Origin: Halomonas rhizosphaerae
GTDB taxonomy: Bacteria; Pseudomonadota; Gammaproteobacteria; Pseudomonadales; Halomonadaceae
Reading direction: 5' to 3'
NCBI RefSeq assembly: GCF_030010555.1
Contig: NZ_JASCQP010000005.1
Coordinates: 62,001 to 126,000 of the forward strand
Length of the DNA: 64,000 nucleotides
The notes under the pieces were generated by a model. It worked only from the letters and a program-made list of their open reading frames with translations. It had not been told where the DNA came from and did no database searches. Position numbers and translations under genes: made by a program. Below are positions 55,200 through 64,000 of this stretch, piece by piece. How positions within the stretch are numbered: position 1 is the stretch's first letter; each line of letters starts with the position of its first letter.

Positions 55200-55805
55200 T
55201 CAGGAAGGGGAAAGGGTGTCTCGGGTACCGAGCAGGCGATCGAGGTAGTCCCGGGCCAGGCGACGCGCCTCGTCGCTGTCCAGGCCCTCGAGGGTCAGGG
55301 CACCGCGCAGCCACAGGCCGTCGATCAGGGCGGCCAGCGAGCGGGCACAGGCGCGGGCCTCGTCACGGGGCATCAGGCGGCGGAACTGGTGGCAGAGGTT
55401 GGCGTAGAGGCGGCGGTCATTGACCTGCTGCAGGCGCGCCAGCTCCGGCTTGTGCATGCTGCTGGCCCAGAAGGCCAGCCAGGTCTTGGCCACCGGCCCG
55501 GTCACCTGGCTGCGATCGAAGTTGCCGTCGATGATGGCGCCGATGTGGTCCCTGGGGCTCGTGGTGGTGAGCTCGCGGCGCCGCGCCGCCACCGCCTCGC
55601 CCAGATCGCTGAGGATCTGGCGCATGGTGGCCTCCAGCAGGCCGTCCTTGCCGCCGAAGTAGTGGCTGATGATCCCGGCGGAGACGCCCGCGTGGCGGGC
55701 AATGCGCATCACCGTGGCATCGGCCAGGCCGACCTCGTCGATCGCCGCCATGGTGGCCTTGATCAGCTGCTGGCGGCGGATGGGTTCCATTCCAACCTTG
55801 GGCAC
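55200..55805 (-). CDS. betI: BetI, TetR family repressor of choline genes
   Basis: 201 residues. Helix-turn-helix at about 25-50 (MRIARHAGVSAGIISHYFGGKDGLLEAT, shown in part) is nearly identical to known BetI. The start is GTG 55805, giving VPKVGMEPIRR as in E. coli BetI, with AAGGAG 9-10 bases before it; an upstream ATG at 55883 would add an unlikely cysteine-rich leader. It represses bet genes, relieved by choline. A palindrome of the expected type lies at 55890-55903. Confidence 0.94.
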   Translation of the reverse strand: MPKVGMEPIRRQQLIKATMAAIDEVGLADATVMRIARHAGVSAGIISHYFGGKDGLLEATMRQILSDLGEAVAARRRELTTTSPRDHIGAIIDGNFDRSQVTGPVAKTWLAFWASSMHKPELARLQQVNDRRLYANLCHQFRRLMPRDEARACARSLAALIDGLWLRGALTLEGLDSDEARRLARDYLDRLLGTRDTLSPS

Positions 55806-55889
55806 CGTTGCTGGCTCCTTTCCCGGGGAATTGATCTTGCAACCACCACATGAAGCATGGTTACCATGTGCACAGCTTGCCATTTCTTT

Positions 55890-55903
55890 ATTGAACGTTC
55901 AAT
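55890..55903. promoter_or_regulatory. BetI-type operator palindrome
   Basis: Perfect 14-bp palindrome ATTGAACGTTCAAT inside TTTATTGAACGTTCAATCAATAAA (core shown), between divergent betI and the binding-protein gene, so it may control both. Confidence 0.8.
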
Positions 55904-55988
55904 CAATAAAGTGCCTGGCAAAGGATCCCGCTGGCTCGTGGTGCTGCCACCGCGGCTATACTTCATGTCCAACAAGAGGAATGCCTCC

Positions 55989-56954
55989 ATGCTCACCCGC
56001 AACCTGAACCGTCGCCTGACCCTGGGGCTCGGTGTCGCCGCCATCGGCGTCTCCGCCTCGCCGCTGCAGGCCGCCGAGCCCGAGAGCTGCGAGACCGTGC
56101 GCTTCGCCGAGGTCGGTTGGACCGACATCACCGCGACCACCGCACTCACCACCGAAGTGTTGGAAGCCATGGGCTACCAGACTCGCATCGACACCGTTTC
56201 CGTCCCCATCGCCTACCAGGGCATGAAGAACGACGACTTCGACGTCTTCCTGGGCAACTGGATGCCCTCCATGGCGTCGATCAGCGACCCTTACGTCGAG
56301 GATGGCGATGTCGAGCGCCTGGGGGCCAACCTGGAGGGCGCCAAGTACACCCTCGCGGTACCGCAGTACGTCCACGACGCCGGCGTCACCTCGGTGGCCG
56401 ATCTCGCCGAGCATGCCGAGCAGTTCGACAGCCGGATTCACGGCATCGAGGCCGGCAACGACGGCAACCAGTTGATCCAGCAGATGATCGACGATGACGC
56501 CTTCGGTCTGGGCGACTGGCAGCTGATCGATTCCAGCGAGGCCGGCATGCTTGCCGAGCTGAGTGCCCGGGCGCCGGAGGAGGAGTGGATGGTGTTCCTT
56601 GGCTGGGAGCCGCACCCGATGAACACCAACTTCGACATGGCGTACCTGGAAGGTGCCGATGACTACTTTGGCCCCGACCTCGGCGGCGCCACCGTCTACA
56701 CCAACACCCGCGGCGGCTACGTCGAGGAGTGCGCCAACGTCGGTGCGCTGCTGGAGAACCTCGAGTTCACCCTCGAGATGGAGAACCAGCTGATGGGCGA
56801 GATCATGGACGATGGCGAGGACCCCCGTGATGCCGCCCGCGCCTACCTGCAGGCCAACCCCGAGGTCCTGGAAGTCTGGCTGGAGGGCGTCGAGACCCGC
56901 GAGGGCGAGCCGGCGCTGCCGGCGGTCAAGCGCGCCCTCGACATCGAGGCGTGA
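55989..56954 (+). CDS. Choline/glycine betaine ABC binding protein (orphan, BetX-like)
   Basis: 321-residue periplasmic binding protein of the OpuAC/ProX family. The signal peptide runs from MLTRNLNRRL to a cut after LQA. The domain has VGWTDITATTALTTEVLEAMGY and NWMPSM, the aromatic choline-box type. No permease or ATPase gene is next to it; tRNA genes follow. In Pseudomonas, BetX is such an orphan, working with a shared CbcVW importer. The start at 55989 fits the signal peptide; ATG 55965 is possible. Confidence 0.88.
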   Translation: MLTRNLNRRLTLGLGVAAIGVSASPLQAAEPESCETVRFAEVGWTDITATTALTTEVLEAMGYQTRIDTVSVPIAYQGMKNDDFDVFLGNWMPSMASISDPYVEDGDVERLGANLEGAKYTLAVPQYVHDAGVTSVADLAEHAEQFDSRIHGIEAGNDGNQLIQQMIDDDAFGLGDWQLIDSSEAGMLAELSARAPEEEWMVFLGWEPHPMNTNFDMAYLEGADDYFGPDLGGATVYTNTRGGYVEECANVGALLENLEFTLEMENQLMGEIMDDGEDPRDAARAYLQANPEVLEVWLEGVETREGEPALPAVKRALDIEA

Positions 56955-57039
56955 AGGGCCACGCGGGCTTGCCATGCAGCGGGCCCGCGTGCATAATCCC
57001 TCCCCGTTGCCCGGCTCCGGTCGGGCAAGCCGTTGATAA

Positions 57040-57116
57040 GGCTACGTAGCTCAGCTGGTTAGAGCACATCACTCATAATGATGGGGTCCCCTGTTCGAAT
57101 CAGGGCGTAGCCACCA
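57040..57116 (+). tRNA. tRNA-Met (CAT)
   Basis: 77-nt cloverleaf, acceptor GGCTACG/CGTAGCC, anticodon loop CTCATAA, T-loop GTTCGAATC and encoded CCA. A second copy at 61433-61509 differs by one base in the T-loop. Elongator rather than initiator type, since the acceptor stem is fully paired. Confidence 0.95.
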
Positions 57117-57125
57117 GGACACACG

Positions 57126-57161
57126 AAAACGCCCGCCAGGCCTCGCGCCGGCGGGCGTTTT
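57126..57161 (+). terminator. Terminator after tRNA-Met
   Basis: 12-bp stem AAAACGCCCGCC / GGCGGGCGTTTT, 9 bases after the tRNA. Confidence 0.85.
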
Positions 57162-57260
57162 CCGTCGGATCCCGGTGCGCCTCGCGAGGGGAGGGGAATG
57201 CCAATCCCCGCTTGACCTTACGGGCCCGATCCGTATACTACGCCCCGTGCTTGAGGTCAT

Positions 57261-57336
57261 TCCCCGATAGCTCAGTTGGTAGAGCAAATGACTGTTAATC
57301 ATTGGGTCGCAGGTTCGAGTCCTGCTCGGGGAGCCA
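57261..57336 (+). tRNA. tRNA-Asn (GTT), copy 1
   Basis: 76 nt, acceptor TCCCCGA/TCGGGGA, anticodon loop CTGTTAA, T-loop GTTCGAGTC, encoded CCA. Identical to copy 2. Confidence 0.96.
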
Positions 57337-57397
57337 GCTTCGCTCATGTAGCGAAGGATATTGTCAACCTGAAAGGCACATAGCGGCATGCGGTCAT

Positions 57398-57473
57398 TCC
57401 CCGATAGCTCAGTTGGTAGAGCAAATGACTGTTAATCATTGGGTCGCAGGTTCGAGTCCTGCTCGGGGAGCCA
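57398..57473 (+). tRNA. tRNA-Asn (GTT), copy 2
   Basis: 76 nt with encoded CCA, identical to copy 1 and 61 bases downstream of it. Confidence 0.96.
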
Positions 57474-57520
57474 ACCGCTCCTAGCTGCCTGCCGCATCCC
57501 CTCGCATTATCCTGCATCGT

Positions 57521-57596
<76 letters not shown>

Positions 57597-57808
57597 GTCC
57601 TGTCTGGCCATCCTCCTCTCCTGCGTCTCCCTCGCGCCGATGCCTCACCGGCTTCTCGCCGGATAACTGCTGCCATTCCAGGGTCTTGTCGTCACCCGTC
57701 GGCTGGCACCTCCTGCGGCCTTCAGGGGCGCTCTTCGTGTGAGCCTCTTCGCGCGAAGGTCGCACGCCATGGCTGTCCCGGTCTCCGGATGGCGAGCCGC
57801 AAATACAG

Positions 57809-57836
57809 GGACGCCGGGCCCTGGGGCCCGGCGTCC
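57809..57836. terminator. Terminator between tRNA-Asn array and prc
   Basis: 12-bp stem GGACGCCGGGCC / GGCCCGGCGTCC around CTGG, with TTGTTT on the plus strand. It can end the tRNA transcript and perhaps prc on the other strand. Confidence 0.7.
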
Positions 57837-57880
57837 TTGTTTGCCGATTCCGTAGCGAAGCCGCTGTCCATTCGCTGTGT

Positions 57881-59932
57881 TCAGGTGCCTTTGGCGTAGT
57901 GCCAGGTGCCATCGAGTTGGGTGTAGTCGAGCAGGATCTGGGCCGCCTCCAGGATCTGGGCGCGATCGACCGGCTCCTCGTCGCTCTCCTCCTCGTCGCG
58001 GGCATCGACCCACTCCTCCAGCGGCTCCAGGCCCAGGGCGCGCCGGCGCTCGTTCTCCAGGGCGAGCTGTTCGGCCTCCTGGGCCTCCACCTCGCGCTGG
58101 CGCTGCTCACGATTGAGGCTGACGCTGGTGTGCTGCTCGCGAAGCCGGCTGGCCAGCTCGGACTGCTGCTCGAGGTAGTGGAAGTTCGGGTGCTGCTCGG
58201 CGCGCTCGCGATGGCGGCTGCGCAGCGTCTCCAGATACTGGCGGGGCTCGCCGTAGGTGCGGTATTGCACCTCGCGCACCGTGTCCCATTCCAGGGCGTT
58301 GTCGAGGCTGCTCTCGCCAATCAGCTCCGGGTCGATCAGGCTCGGGAAGCGGATGTCCGGCTCCACGCCGCGGTGCTGGGTGCTTTCCCCGGAGATGCGG
58401 TAGAACTTGGCGCGAGTCAGCTTGATCTCGCCATGGCTCAGCTCGTTGAGGGTCTGGACCGTGCCCTTGCCGAAGGTGTCGGTGCCCACCACCAGGCCGC
58501 GGCCGTAGTCCTGGATGGCTCCGGCGAAGATCTCCGAGGCGGAGGCCGAGAGGCGATTGACCAACACGGCAAGGGGGCCGTCATAGAGGGTGCCGCTCTC
58601 GGTGTCGCCGTAGAGGCTGATGCGGCCGCGGGCATCGCGGACCTGCACGGTGGGGCCGCGGTCGATGAACAGGCCGATCAGCGAGTTGGCCTCCTGTAGG
58701 GCGCCGCCGCCGTTGTTGCGCAGGTCGAGCACGATGCCCTCGACGCCCTCGTCCTGGAGCCGTTCCACTTCCTTGGCCACGTCGCGGGTGGTGCTGCGGT
58801 AGTCTTCCTCGCCGGCCTGCCAGGCATCGAAGTCCACGTAGAAGGTGGGGATCTTGATCACCCCGAGGCGGTGGGTGCCGTCGTCCCGCGCGATCTCGAC
58901 GACCTCGCCCTGGGCGGCCTGGTCCTCCAAATCCACGGTGTCGCGGGTGATCTCGATGACCTTGGAGCGCGTCATGTCGACGGCCTGGGCGGGTACCACG
59001 TCGAGTCGCACCACCGAGCCCTTGGGGCCGCGAATCATGTCGACCACGTCGTCGAGGCGCATGCCCACCACGTTGACGATCTCCTCGCCCTCCTGGCCCA
59101 CGCCGACGATGCGGTCGGCCGGCTGCAGGGCCCCGGCCCGCTCGGCGGGGCCACCCGGTACCAGGCTCGATACCTTGACGTACTCGCCGTCGGCCTGGAG
59201 CAGGGCACCGATACCCTCCAGCGAGAGGCGCATCTGGATGTCGAAAGACTCGCCCTGGCGCGGCGAGAGGTACTCGCTGTGGGGGTCGATGCTGCCGGTC
59301 ACCGCGGCCATGAGGAGGCCGAAGACGTCCTCCTCGTTGGTCTGGCGCAGGCGCGACAGCTGCCCCTCGTAGCGCTGGCGCAGGTTGGCTTCCACCTGCT
59401 CGGCGTCCTGGTCGCTGATGGCCAGGGTCAGGGCGGCGTTCTTGAGCCGCTTCATCCACAGCTCGTCCAGGGTCGCCTCGCGACCGGCCCAGGGGGCGTC
59501 CTCACGCTCGAGCTCCAGGCGCTGCTCGCTGTCGAAGGCGAAGTCGACGCCCTCGTCGAGGCGGTCGAGCAGCCATTCGAAGCGCGCCTCGGCGCGCTCG
59601 TGGTAGCGCTGATAGAGGGCGAAGGGGCGCGTCAGGTCGCCGTCGAGCAGCGCCTCGTCCATGCCGGTTTCCAGGTCGTTGAAGGCGGCCACGTCGCGGT
59701 CGAGCAGGTAGGCGCGTTGGCCATCGAGGATGTCCAGGAAGCGCGAGTAGGCGCGCCGTGACCAGTCGTCGTCGAGGCTGATATCCGCATAGTGGCCGTA
59801 GCGCAGCGACTCGGCCACTTCCGCGGCCACCTGGCGCTGGGCGTCGTTCGGCTCGACGGCGGCCAGTAACGGCGTGGTGGCCAGCAGCAGGGCCAGGGCC
59901 GCTGAACGCCCAAGGGTGACAAACAGGCTCAT
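57881..59932 (-). CDS. prc: Prc/Tsp carboxy-terminal processing protease
   Basis: 683-residue periplasmic serine protease (E. coli Prc class). Signal peptide ends near LLA (about 24). A PDZ domain lies at about 230-320 (GIGALLQADGEYVKVSSLVPG, partly shown). The catalytic serine is in NRLSASASEIFAG and the lysine in TFGKGTVQ, about 25 residues apart. It trims or degrades periplasmic proteins, including lipoprotein and peptidoglycan enzymes. It is transcribed alone, divergent from the aminopeptidase gene. Confidence 0.94.
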   Translation of the reverse strand: MSLFVTLGRSAALALLLATTPLLAAVEPNDAQRQVAAEVAESLRYGHYADISLDDDWSRRAYSRFLDILDGQRAYLLDRDVAAFNDLETGMDEALLDGDLTRPFALYQRYHERAEARFEWLLDRLDEGVDFAFDSEQRLELEREDAPWAGREATLDELWMKRLKNAALTLAISDQDAEQVEANLRQRYEGQLSRLRQTNEEDVFGLLMAAVTGSIDPHSEYLSPRQGESFDIQMRLSLEGIGALLQADGEYVKVSSLVPGGPAERAGALQPADRIVGVGQEGEEIVNVVGMRLDDVVDMIRGPKGSVVRLDVVPAQAVDMTRSKVIEITRDTVDLEDQAAQGEVVEIARDDGTHRLGVIKIPTFYVDFDAWQAGEEDYRSTTRDVAKEVERLQDEGVEGIVLDLRNNGGGALQEANSLIGLFIDRGPTVQVRDARGRISLYGDTESGTLYDGPLAVLVNRLSASASEIFAGAIQDYGRGLVVGTDTFGKGTVQTLNELSHGEIKLTRAKFYRISGESTQHRGVEPDIRFPSLIDPELIGESSLDNALEWDTVREVQYRTYGEPRQYLETLRSRHRERAEQHPNFHYLEQQSELASRLREQHTSVSLNREQRQREVEAQEAEQLALENERRRALGLEPLEEWVDARDEEESDEEPVDRAQILEAAQILLDYTQLDGTWHYAKGT

Positions 59933-60075
59933 CGATGAAGCACTCCCCGATTCGTGTACACTTACTATCTATCCAGACTCCGACCCGGCTGACGAGTTGC
60001 ATGGACCGAACGGTCATTGTACCAGCTTGGTCGTGCCGCCAAGACCCCCGAAATGCCCCGTGATAGAGGAATTCC

Positions 60076-61374
60076 ATGTCCCAGGATGCCCGACTCGAGC
60101 GCCTGCTCGACTTCCTGCGTCGATCCCCCACGCCCTGGCATGCCACGGCCAACATGGCCAGGCGCCTCGAGGAGGCCGGCTACCGGCGTCTCGAGGAGAC
60201 CGAGGCCTGGCGCCTGTCGCCCGGTGAGCGTGTCTACGTCTCCCGCAATGACTCCTCGCTCGTCGCCCTGCAGCTGCCCCGCGAGCGGCTCACGGCATTG
60301 CGGCTGGTCGGTGCCCATACCGATAGCCCCGGCCTGCGCCTCAAGCCCAACCCCGCCCAGAGTGCGGCGGGTTGGCTCCAACTCGGCGTCGAGGTCTATG
60401 GCGGGGCCCTGCTGGCGCCCTGGTTCGATCGCGACCTGGGGCTGGCCGGGCGGGTGCACCTGCGCCACGCCGATGGCCGCATCGAGGGCGTGCTGCTCGA
60501 TGTCGCAAAGCCGGTGGCGATCATCCCGAGCCTGGCCATCCACCTGGACCGCGAGGCCAACAATGGCCGTGCCATCAATGCCCAGACCGAGATGGCCCCG
60601 GTCTTCCTGCAGGGCGGGGGGCGGCCCGACCTCGAGCGCCTGCTCGCGGGTTGGGTCGCCGAGCAGCACGGGCTCGAGGACGTCGAACTCCTCGACTTCG
60701 AGCTCGCCTTCCGCGACATGCAGCCGCCGTCCCGGGTCGGGGTCGACGGCGAAATGATCGCCAGTGCCCGGCTCGACAACCTGCTCTCCTGCTTCATCGG
60801 CCTGGAGGCCCTGCTGGAGAGCGACGGTCGCCAGGGGGCGGTGCTGGTGGCCAACGACCACGAGGAGGTGGGCAGTGCCAGCGCCTGCGGCGCCCAGGGT
60901 CCCTTCCTCGGTGACGTGCTGCGGCGGGTGAATGCCCAACTCGGCGAAGCGGGGGAGGAGGGCTTCATTCGCCTGATCCAGGCCTCGCGGCTGATCTCCT
61001 GCGACAATGCCCATGCCCTGCACCCCAACTTCCCGGACAAGCACGATGCCGCCCACGGGCCGGTGCTCAACGGCGGACCGGTGATCAAGGTCAATGCCAG
61101 CCAGCGCTATGCCACCAACAGCGCCACGGCGGCGCTGTTCCGTGACCTCTGCCGCGCGGCCGAGGTACCGGTGCAGAGCTTCGTGACCCGGGCCGACATG
61201 GGCTGCGGCAGCACCATCGGCCCCATCACCGCCACCGAGCTCGGCGTGCCGACCCTGGACGTGGGCGTGCCCCAGTGGGCCATGCACTCGATCCGCGAGA
61301 CCGCCGGCGCCCGGGACGTGGAGTCCCTGACGCAAGTGTTGACCGCCTTCTTCGATCGCCCCGAACTGGCCTAG
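60076..61374 (+). CDS. apeB: M18 family aminopeptidase
   Basis: 432-residue cytosolic zinc metallopeptidase. Metal-site motifs include GAHTDSPGLRLKP near residue 78, DNLLSCF, VANDHEEVGS and, near the C-terminus, DVGVPQWAMHSIRE with the last histidine. M18 enzymes release N-terminal, often acidic, residues and form large oligomers. AGAGGA lies 5 bases before the ATG. It is followed by a terminator and tRNA-Met. Confidence 0.93.
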   Translation: MSQDARLERLLDFLRRSPTPWHATANMARRLEEAGYRRLEETEAWRLSPGERVYVSRNDSSLVALQLPRERLTALRLVGAHTDSPGLRLKPNPAQSAAGWLQLGVEVYGGALLAPWFDRDLGLAGRVHLRHADGRIEGVLLDVAKPVAIIPSLAIHLDREANNGRAINAQTEMAPVFLQGGGRPDLERLLAGWVAEQHGLEDVELLDFELAFRDMQPPSRVGVDGEMIASARLDNLLSCFIGLEALLESDGRQGAVLVANDHEEVGSASACGAQGPFLGDVLRRVNAQLGEAGEEGFIRLIQASRLISCDNAHALHPNFPDKHDAAHGPVLNGGPVIKVNASQRYATNSATAALFRDLCRAAEVPVQSFVTRADMGCGSTIGPITATELGVPTLDVGVPQWAMHSIRETAGARDVESLTQVLTAFFDRPELA

Positions 61375-61396
61375 GCCGCGGGGCGAGTAAGACGAA

Positions 61397-61425
61397 AAAA
61401 CCCGGCGCCAGGGACGCCGGGTTTT
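61397..61425. terminator. Bidirectional terminator after the M18 peptidase
   Basis: 11-bp stem AAAACCCGGCG / CGCCGGGTTTT with A-run and T-run on both sides, also suited to the minus-strand tRNA-Met. Confidence 0.88.
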
Positions 61426-61432
61426 CGCTATC

Positions 61433-61509
61433 TGGTGGCTACGCCCTGATTTGAACAGGGGACCCCATCATTATGAGTGATGTGCTCTAACCAGCTGAGC
61501 TACGTAGCC
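61433..61509 (-). tRNA. tRNA-Met (CAT), second copy
   Basis: 77 nt with encoded CCA, the same as the copy at 57040-57116 except GTTCAAATC instead of GTTCGAATC in the T-loop, and in opposite orientation. Confidence 0.95.
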
Positions 61510-61564
61510 AACAACGGGGGCGAAGTCTAAGGACTTTGCCTCGTCGGGTCAAGGCCTTCGTGCC

Positions 61565-62656
61565 TCAGACATTGAAGCGGAAGTGGATCACGTCGCCGTC
61601 CTGGACGATGTACTCCTTGCCCTCCAGGCGCCACTTGCCCGCGTCCTTGGCGCCCTGCTCGCCGCCCAGCGAGACGAAGTCCTCGTAGGCGATGACCTCG
61701 GCGCGGATGAAGCCCTTCTGGAAGTCGGTGTGGATCACCCCGGCGGCCTCGGGGGCGGTGGCGCCCACCTTCACCGTCCAGGCGCGCACCTCCTTGACCC
61801 CGGCGGTGAAGTAGGTCTGCAGCCCGAGCAGGGCATAGCCGGCGCGGATCACCCGGTCGAGCCCCGGCTCCTCCATGCCCATCTCGTCGAGGAACATGGC
61901 GCGCTCCTCGTCCTCCAGCTCGGCGATCTCGGCCTCCAGCTGGTTGCACACCGGCACCACCACGGCGCCTTCCTCGGCGGCGATCTCGTTGACCACCTCG
62001 AGGTAGGGGTTGGCCTCGAAGCCATCCTCGTTGACGTTGGCGATGTACATGGTGGGCTTGAGGGTCAGGAAGCCGAAGCTCTTGAGCTGGTACTTCTCGT
62101 CGTCGGTGAGGCCGCCGCTTCTCAGCGGCAGGCCTTCGGCCAGGTGGGGCTGGATGCGCTCGAGGATCGCCTTGGTGGCGATGGCCTCCTTGTCGCCGCC
62201 CTTGGCCACGCGCACCAGGCGCTGGATGGCGCGCTCGACGGTGTCGAGGTCGGCCAGCGCCAGCTCCATGTTGATGATCTCGATATCGGCCCGCGGGTCG
62301 ACCTGGTTGGCGACGTGGATCACGTTGTCGTTGTCGAAGCAGCGCACCACATGGGCGATGGCCTGGGTCTCGCGGATATTGGCCAGGAACTTGTTACCCA
62401 GCCCCTCGCCCTTGGAGGCGCCGGCCACCAGGCCGGCGATGTCGACGAACTCCATGGTGGTGGGGATCACCTTCTGCGGCTTGACGATCTCGGCGAGCCG
62501 GTCGAGGCGCGGGTCGGGCATCGGCACGATGCCCACGTTGGGCTCGATGGTGCAGAAGGGGAAGTTCTCGGCGTCGATGCCGGACTTGGTCAGCGCATTG
62601 AACAGCGTGGACTTGCCGACGTTGGGCAGGCCGACGATACCGCAGTTGAAACCCAT
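61565..62656 (-). CDS. ychF: YchF/OLA1 family ATPase
   Basis: 363-residue Obg-like ATPase. The P-loop is GLPNVGKST at the N-terminus; the guanine motif is replaced by NVNEDG, explaining the ATP preference. A coiled coil covers about 130-200 and a TGS domain the C-terminal 85 residues. It binds ribosomes and is redox-responsive in known members. pth lies upstream, as in many gammaproteobacteria. Confidence 0.96.
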   Translation of the reverse strand: MGFNCGIVGLPNVGKSTLFNALTKSGIDAENFPFCTIEPNVGIVPMPDPRLDRLAEIVKPQKVIPTTMEFVDIAGLVAGASKGEGLGNKFLANIRETQAIAHVVRCFDNDNVIHVANQVDPRADIEIINMELALADLDTVERAIQRLVRVAKGGDKEAIATKAILERIQPHLAEGLPLRSGGLTDDEKYQLKSFGFLTLKPTMYIANVNEDGFEANPYLEVVNEIAAEEGAVVVPVCNQLEAEIAELEDEERAMFLDEMGMEEPGLDRVIRAGYALLGLQTYFTAGVKEVRAWTVKVGATAPEAAGVIHTDFQKGFIRAEVIAYEDFVSLGGEQGAKDAGKWRLEGKEYIVQDGDVIHFRFNV

Positions 62657-62722
62657 GAGATCTTCCTGGAAGCGAGTTCGCGATTGGAAAGTGGCGTGTA
62701 TTCTACGGAAGCGCGGAGCGCC

Positions 62723-62850
62723 AAGCTACAAGCACCGAGCGGCCAAGCCGCGAAGATACGGGCCCTCGACGATGCAGGTCGGATTCGGCCTCGGGCAGTG
62801 TCGTTCCGGGCATGGCTGCCCGTCGTCGGTCCCCTTGTAGCTCGGTGCTT
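62723..62850. repeat. Rearranged inverted repeat between ychF and pth
   Basis: AAGCTACAAGCACCGAG (62723-62739) faces CTTGTAGCTCGGTGCTT (62834-62850), which is its reverse complement with the two halves (CTACAAG and GCACCGAG) exchanged. The right copy abuts the pth stop. It resembles the degenerate AGCTnCAAGC-type intergenic repeats of this bacterial group. Confidence 0.45.
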
Positions 62851-63441
62851 TCAGTTCGGCGCTGTAAAACTGTGCAGCCGGTTCATGGCCTTCGCCCAGT
62901 CACCGGCCAAGGCCTGGGGCAGGGTGGCCAGGCACTCGTCGATGGCGGCGTCGATGGCGGCGCGCTCGGCCTTGCCGGGCCGGCTCAGCACGTAGTTCGT
63001 CACCTGGCGGCTGTCGCCGGGGTGGCCGATGCCGATGCGCAGGCGGTGGAAGGCCCGGTCGTTGCCCAGGGCGCGGATGATGTCGCGCAGGCCGTTGTGC
63101 CCGCCGTGGCCGCCGCCGGTCTTGTAGCGCGCCGTACCCGGCGGCATGTCGAGCTCATCGTGGGCCACCAGCAGCTCGCCCGGTGCCAGCTTGAAGAACT
63201 GGCAGAGGGCCGCCACGGCGCCGCCGCTGCGGTTCATGAAGGTGGTGGGCTCGAGCAGGTGCACGTCCTGGCCGTCCAGGTGGACCCTGGCGTGCAGGCC
63301 CAGGAACTTCCTGTCCGGACGCAGCTCGCCGCCCGCCGCCCGCGCCACGGCCTGCACCAGCCAGGCACCGGCATTGTGGCGGGTGGCCGCGTAGTCGGCG
63401 CCGGGATTGCCCAGTCCAATGATCGCCTTGACCTGGCTCAT
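62851..63441 (-). CDS. pth: Pth, peptidyl-tRNA hydrolase
   Basis: 196-residue esterase recycling peptidyl-tRNA dropped from ribosomes. Motifs are IIGLGNPG, TRHNAGAW with the catalytic histidine, PTTFMNRSGG and AHDELDMPPG with the aspartate. ATG 63441 is chosen at MSQVKAIIG; upstream codons are extra. It lies between rplY and ychF on the same strand. Confidence 0.97.
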   Translation of the reverse strand: MSQVKAIIGLGNPGADYAATRHNAGAWLVQAVARAAGGELRPDRKFLGLHARVHLDGQDVHLLEPTTFMNRSGGAVAALCQFFKLAPGELLVAHDELDMPPGTARYKTGGGHGGHNGLRDIIRALGNDRAFHRLRIGIGHPGDSRQVTNYVLSRPGKAERAAIDAAIDECLATLPQALAGDWAKAMNRLHSFTAPN

Positions 63442-63453
63442 GTCGTGTCTCCA

Positions 63454-63476
63454 AAAAATCATCGGGAATGATTTTT
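63454..63476 (-). other. AT-rich hairpin in the pth leader
   Basis: 9-bp stem AAAAATCAT / ATGATTTTT around CGGGA, 12 bases before the pth ATG. Whether it regulates translation or is incidental cannot be told. Confidence 0.3.
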
Positions 63477-63527
63477 GACGTCGCGTTAGCGGCGGCCCGT
63501 AGGATGGCCGCCAGGGAGGGACGGCCA

Positions 63528-63557
63528 CAAAAAAAATCAAGCGCCGAGGCGCTTGAT
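63528..63557 (-). terminator. Intrinsic terminator after rplY
   Basis: On the minus strand, stem ATCAAGCGCC / GGCGCTTGAT followed by a run of T, 45 bases after the rplY stop. Confidence 0.85.
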
Positions 63558-63602
63558 CGATGAAGGGAGGGCCATGCAGAGCATGGCCCCGGGCAAGCGC
63601 GC

Positions 63603-64000
63603 TTACTCGGCGCTACCTTCGCCTTCTTCGCCCTCGGCGGCTTCACCGCCTTCCTCGTCCTCTTCCGTATCACGGACCTTGGGCTTGGTGATGCTCAGCA
63701 CGGCGTTGTCATGATCCTCGCCATGGGTGAGCGCGACCAGGGTCACGCCGGCCGGCACGGTCAGGTCGGAGAGGTGCAGGGTGGTGCCCAGCTCGACCTC
63801 AGTGATGTCGACCTCCAGGAAGTCGGGCAGGTCCTTGGGCAGGCAGCTGACCTCCACCTCGTTGGAGAGCACGTGGAGTTCACCGCCGTCGTCCTTGATG
63901 CCCTTGCACTTGTCCTCGCCCACGACGTGCAGCGGCACGCGCAGGGTGATCTCGTGGGTGGCATCGACCCGCAGGAAGTCGGCGTGGGTGATCAGCGGCT
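63603..64000 (-). CDS. rplY: Ribosomal protein L25/Ctc (N-terminus outside window)
   Basis: C-terminal part of the L25/general stress Ctc protein, which binds 5S rRNA. The visible frame reaches the window edge ([17 protein letters not shown]), so the start lies beyond 64000. The Ctc beta domain is present (IPLH-type VPLHVVGED, then LPDFLEVDI). It ends in a strongly acidic tail rich in Glu and Gly, in keeping with a halophile. The pth gene follows on the same strand after a terminator. Confidence 0.93.
   Translation of the reverse strand, partial: PLITHADFLRVDATHEITLRVPLHVVGEDKCKGIKDDGGELHVLSNEVEVSCLPKDLPDFLEVDITEVELGTTLHLSDLTVPAGVTLVALTHGEDHDNAVLSITKPKVRDTEEDEEGGEAAEGEEGEGSAE

Overview
The window reads as a chromosomal segment of a moderately halophilic gammaproteobacterium, most like Halomonas or a close relative. 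The basis is high G+C coding DNA, acidic protein tails and linkers, compatible-solute genes (choline to glycine betaine, sodium/proline symport), and Pseudomonas/Halomonas-type gene neighbourhoods (nadK-phosphatase-rhomboid, pth next to ychF). I see no prophage, insertion sequence, CRISPR array or rRNA operon. Genus is inference from gene content only.

Layout. 1-3731 is the end of a suf iron-sulfur operon (sufC partial, sufD, sufS, sufT). 3752-10085 carries sanA, an unknown gene overlapping it tail to tail, a DUF3549-rimB-rimK operon on the minus strand, yqcC, a gamma-glutamylcyclotransferase and two tandem OmpW porins. 10383-17502 holds a small membrane protein, a proline-utilisation block (putP, a 40-codon small ORF, putA, AraC regulator), an unknown membrane protein and an internally deleted beta-keto acid cleavage enzyme remnant. 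17826-25573 has tRNA-Gly, a CBS protein, a Pmp3-type protein, an EamA transporter, nadK with a phosphatase, a rhomboid protease, small conserved proteins and a zinc alcohol dehydrogenase.

25655-33627 has a sulfite dehydrogenase pair, a PA0069-type radical SAM protein, and a cobalamin riboswitch in front of btuB-btuF-btuC-btuD, a complete B12 uptake operon. The barrel part of btuB contains an AT-rich mosaic interval. 33987-42101 holds an SLC23 permease, a glycerophosphodiesterase, a quinone oxidoreductase and a four-gene manganese/zinc-type ABC importer. 42098-47140 is an RpiR-type regulator divergent from a three-gene acyl-CoA operon (crotonase, ADP-forming acid-CoA ligase, crotonase). 47273-56954 has an SLC13 transporter, fadE with a PsrA-like operator, and betIBA divergent from an orphan choline/betaine binding protein across a BetI-type palindrome. 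57040-64000 has tRNA-Met, three tRNA-Asn, the Prc protease, an M18 aminopeptidase, a second tRNA-Met, ychF, pth and the 3' part of the gene for L25.

No single unmistakable new system stands out. The observations most worth follow-up are the btuB mosaic, the small ORF between putA and putP, the RpiR-controlled CoA operon whose second crotonase lacks both catalytic glutamates, the in-frame deleted BKACE remnant, a manganese permease with a cytosolic C-terminal extension, and two candidate small RNAs.
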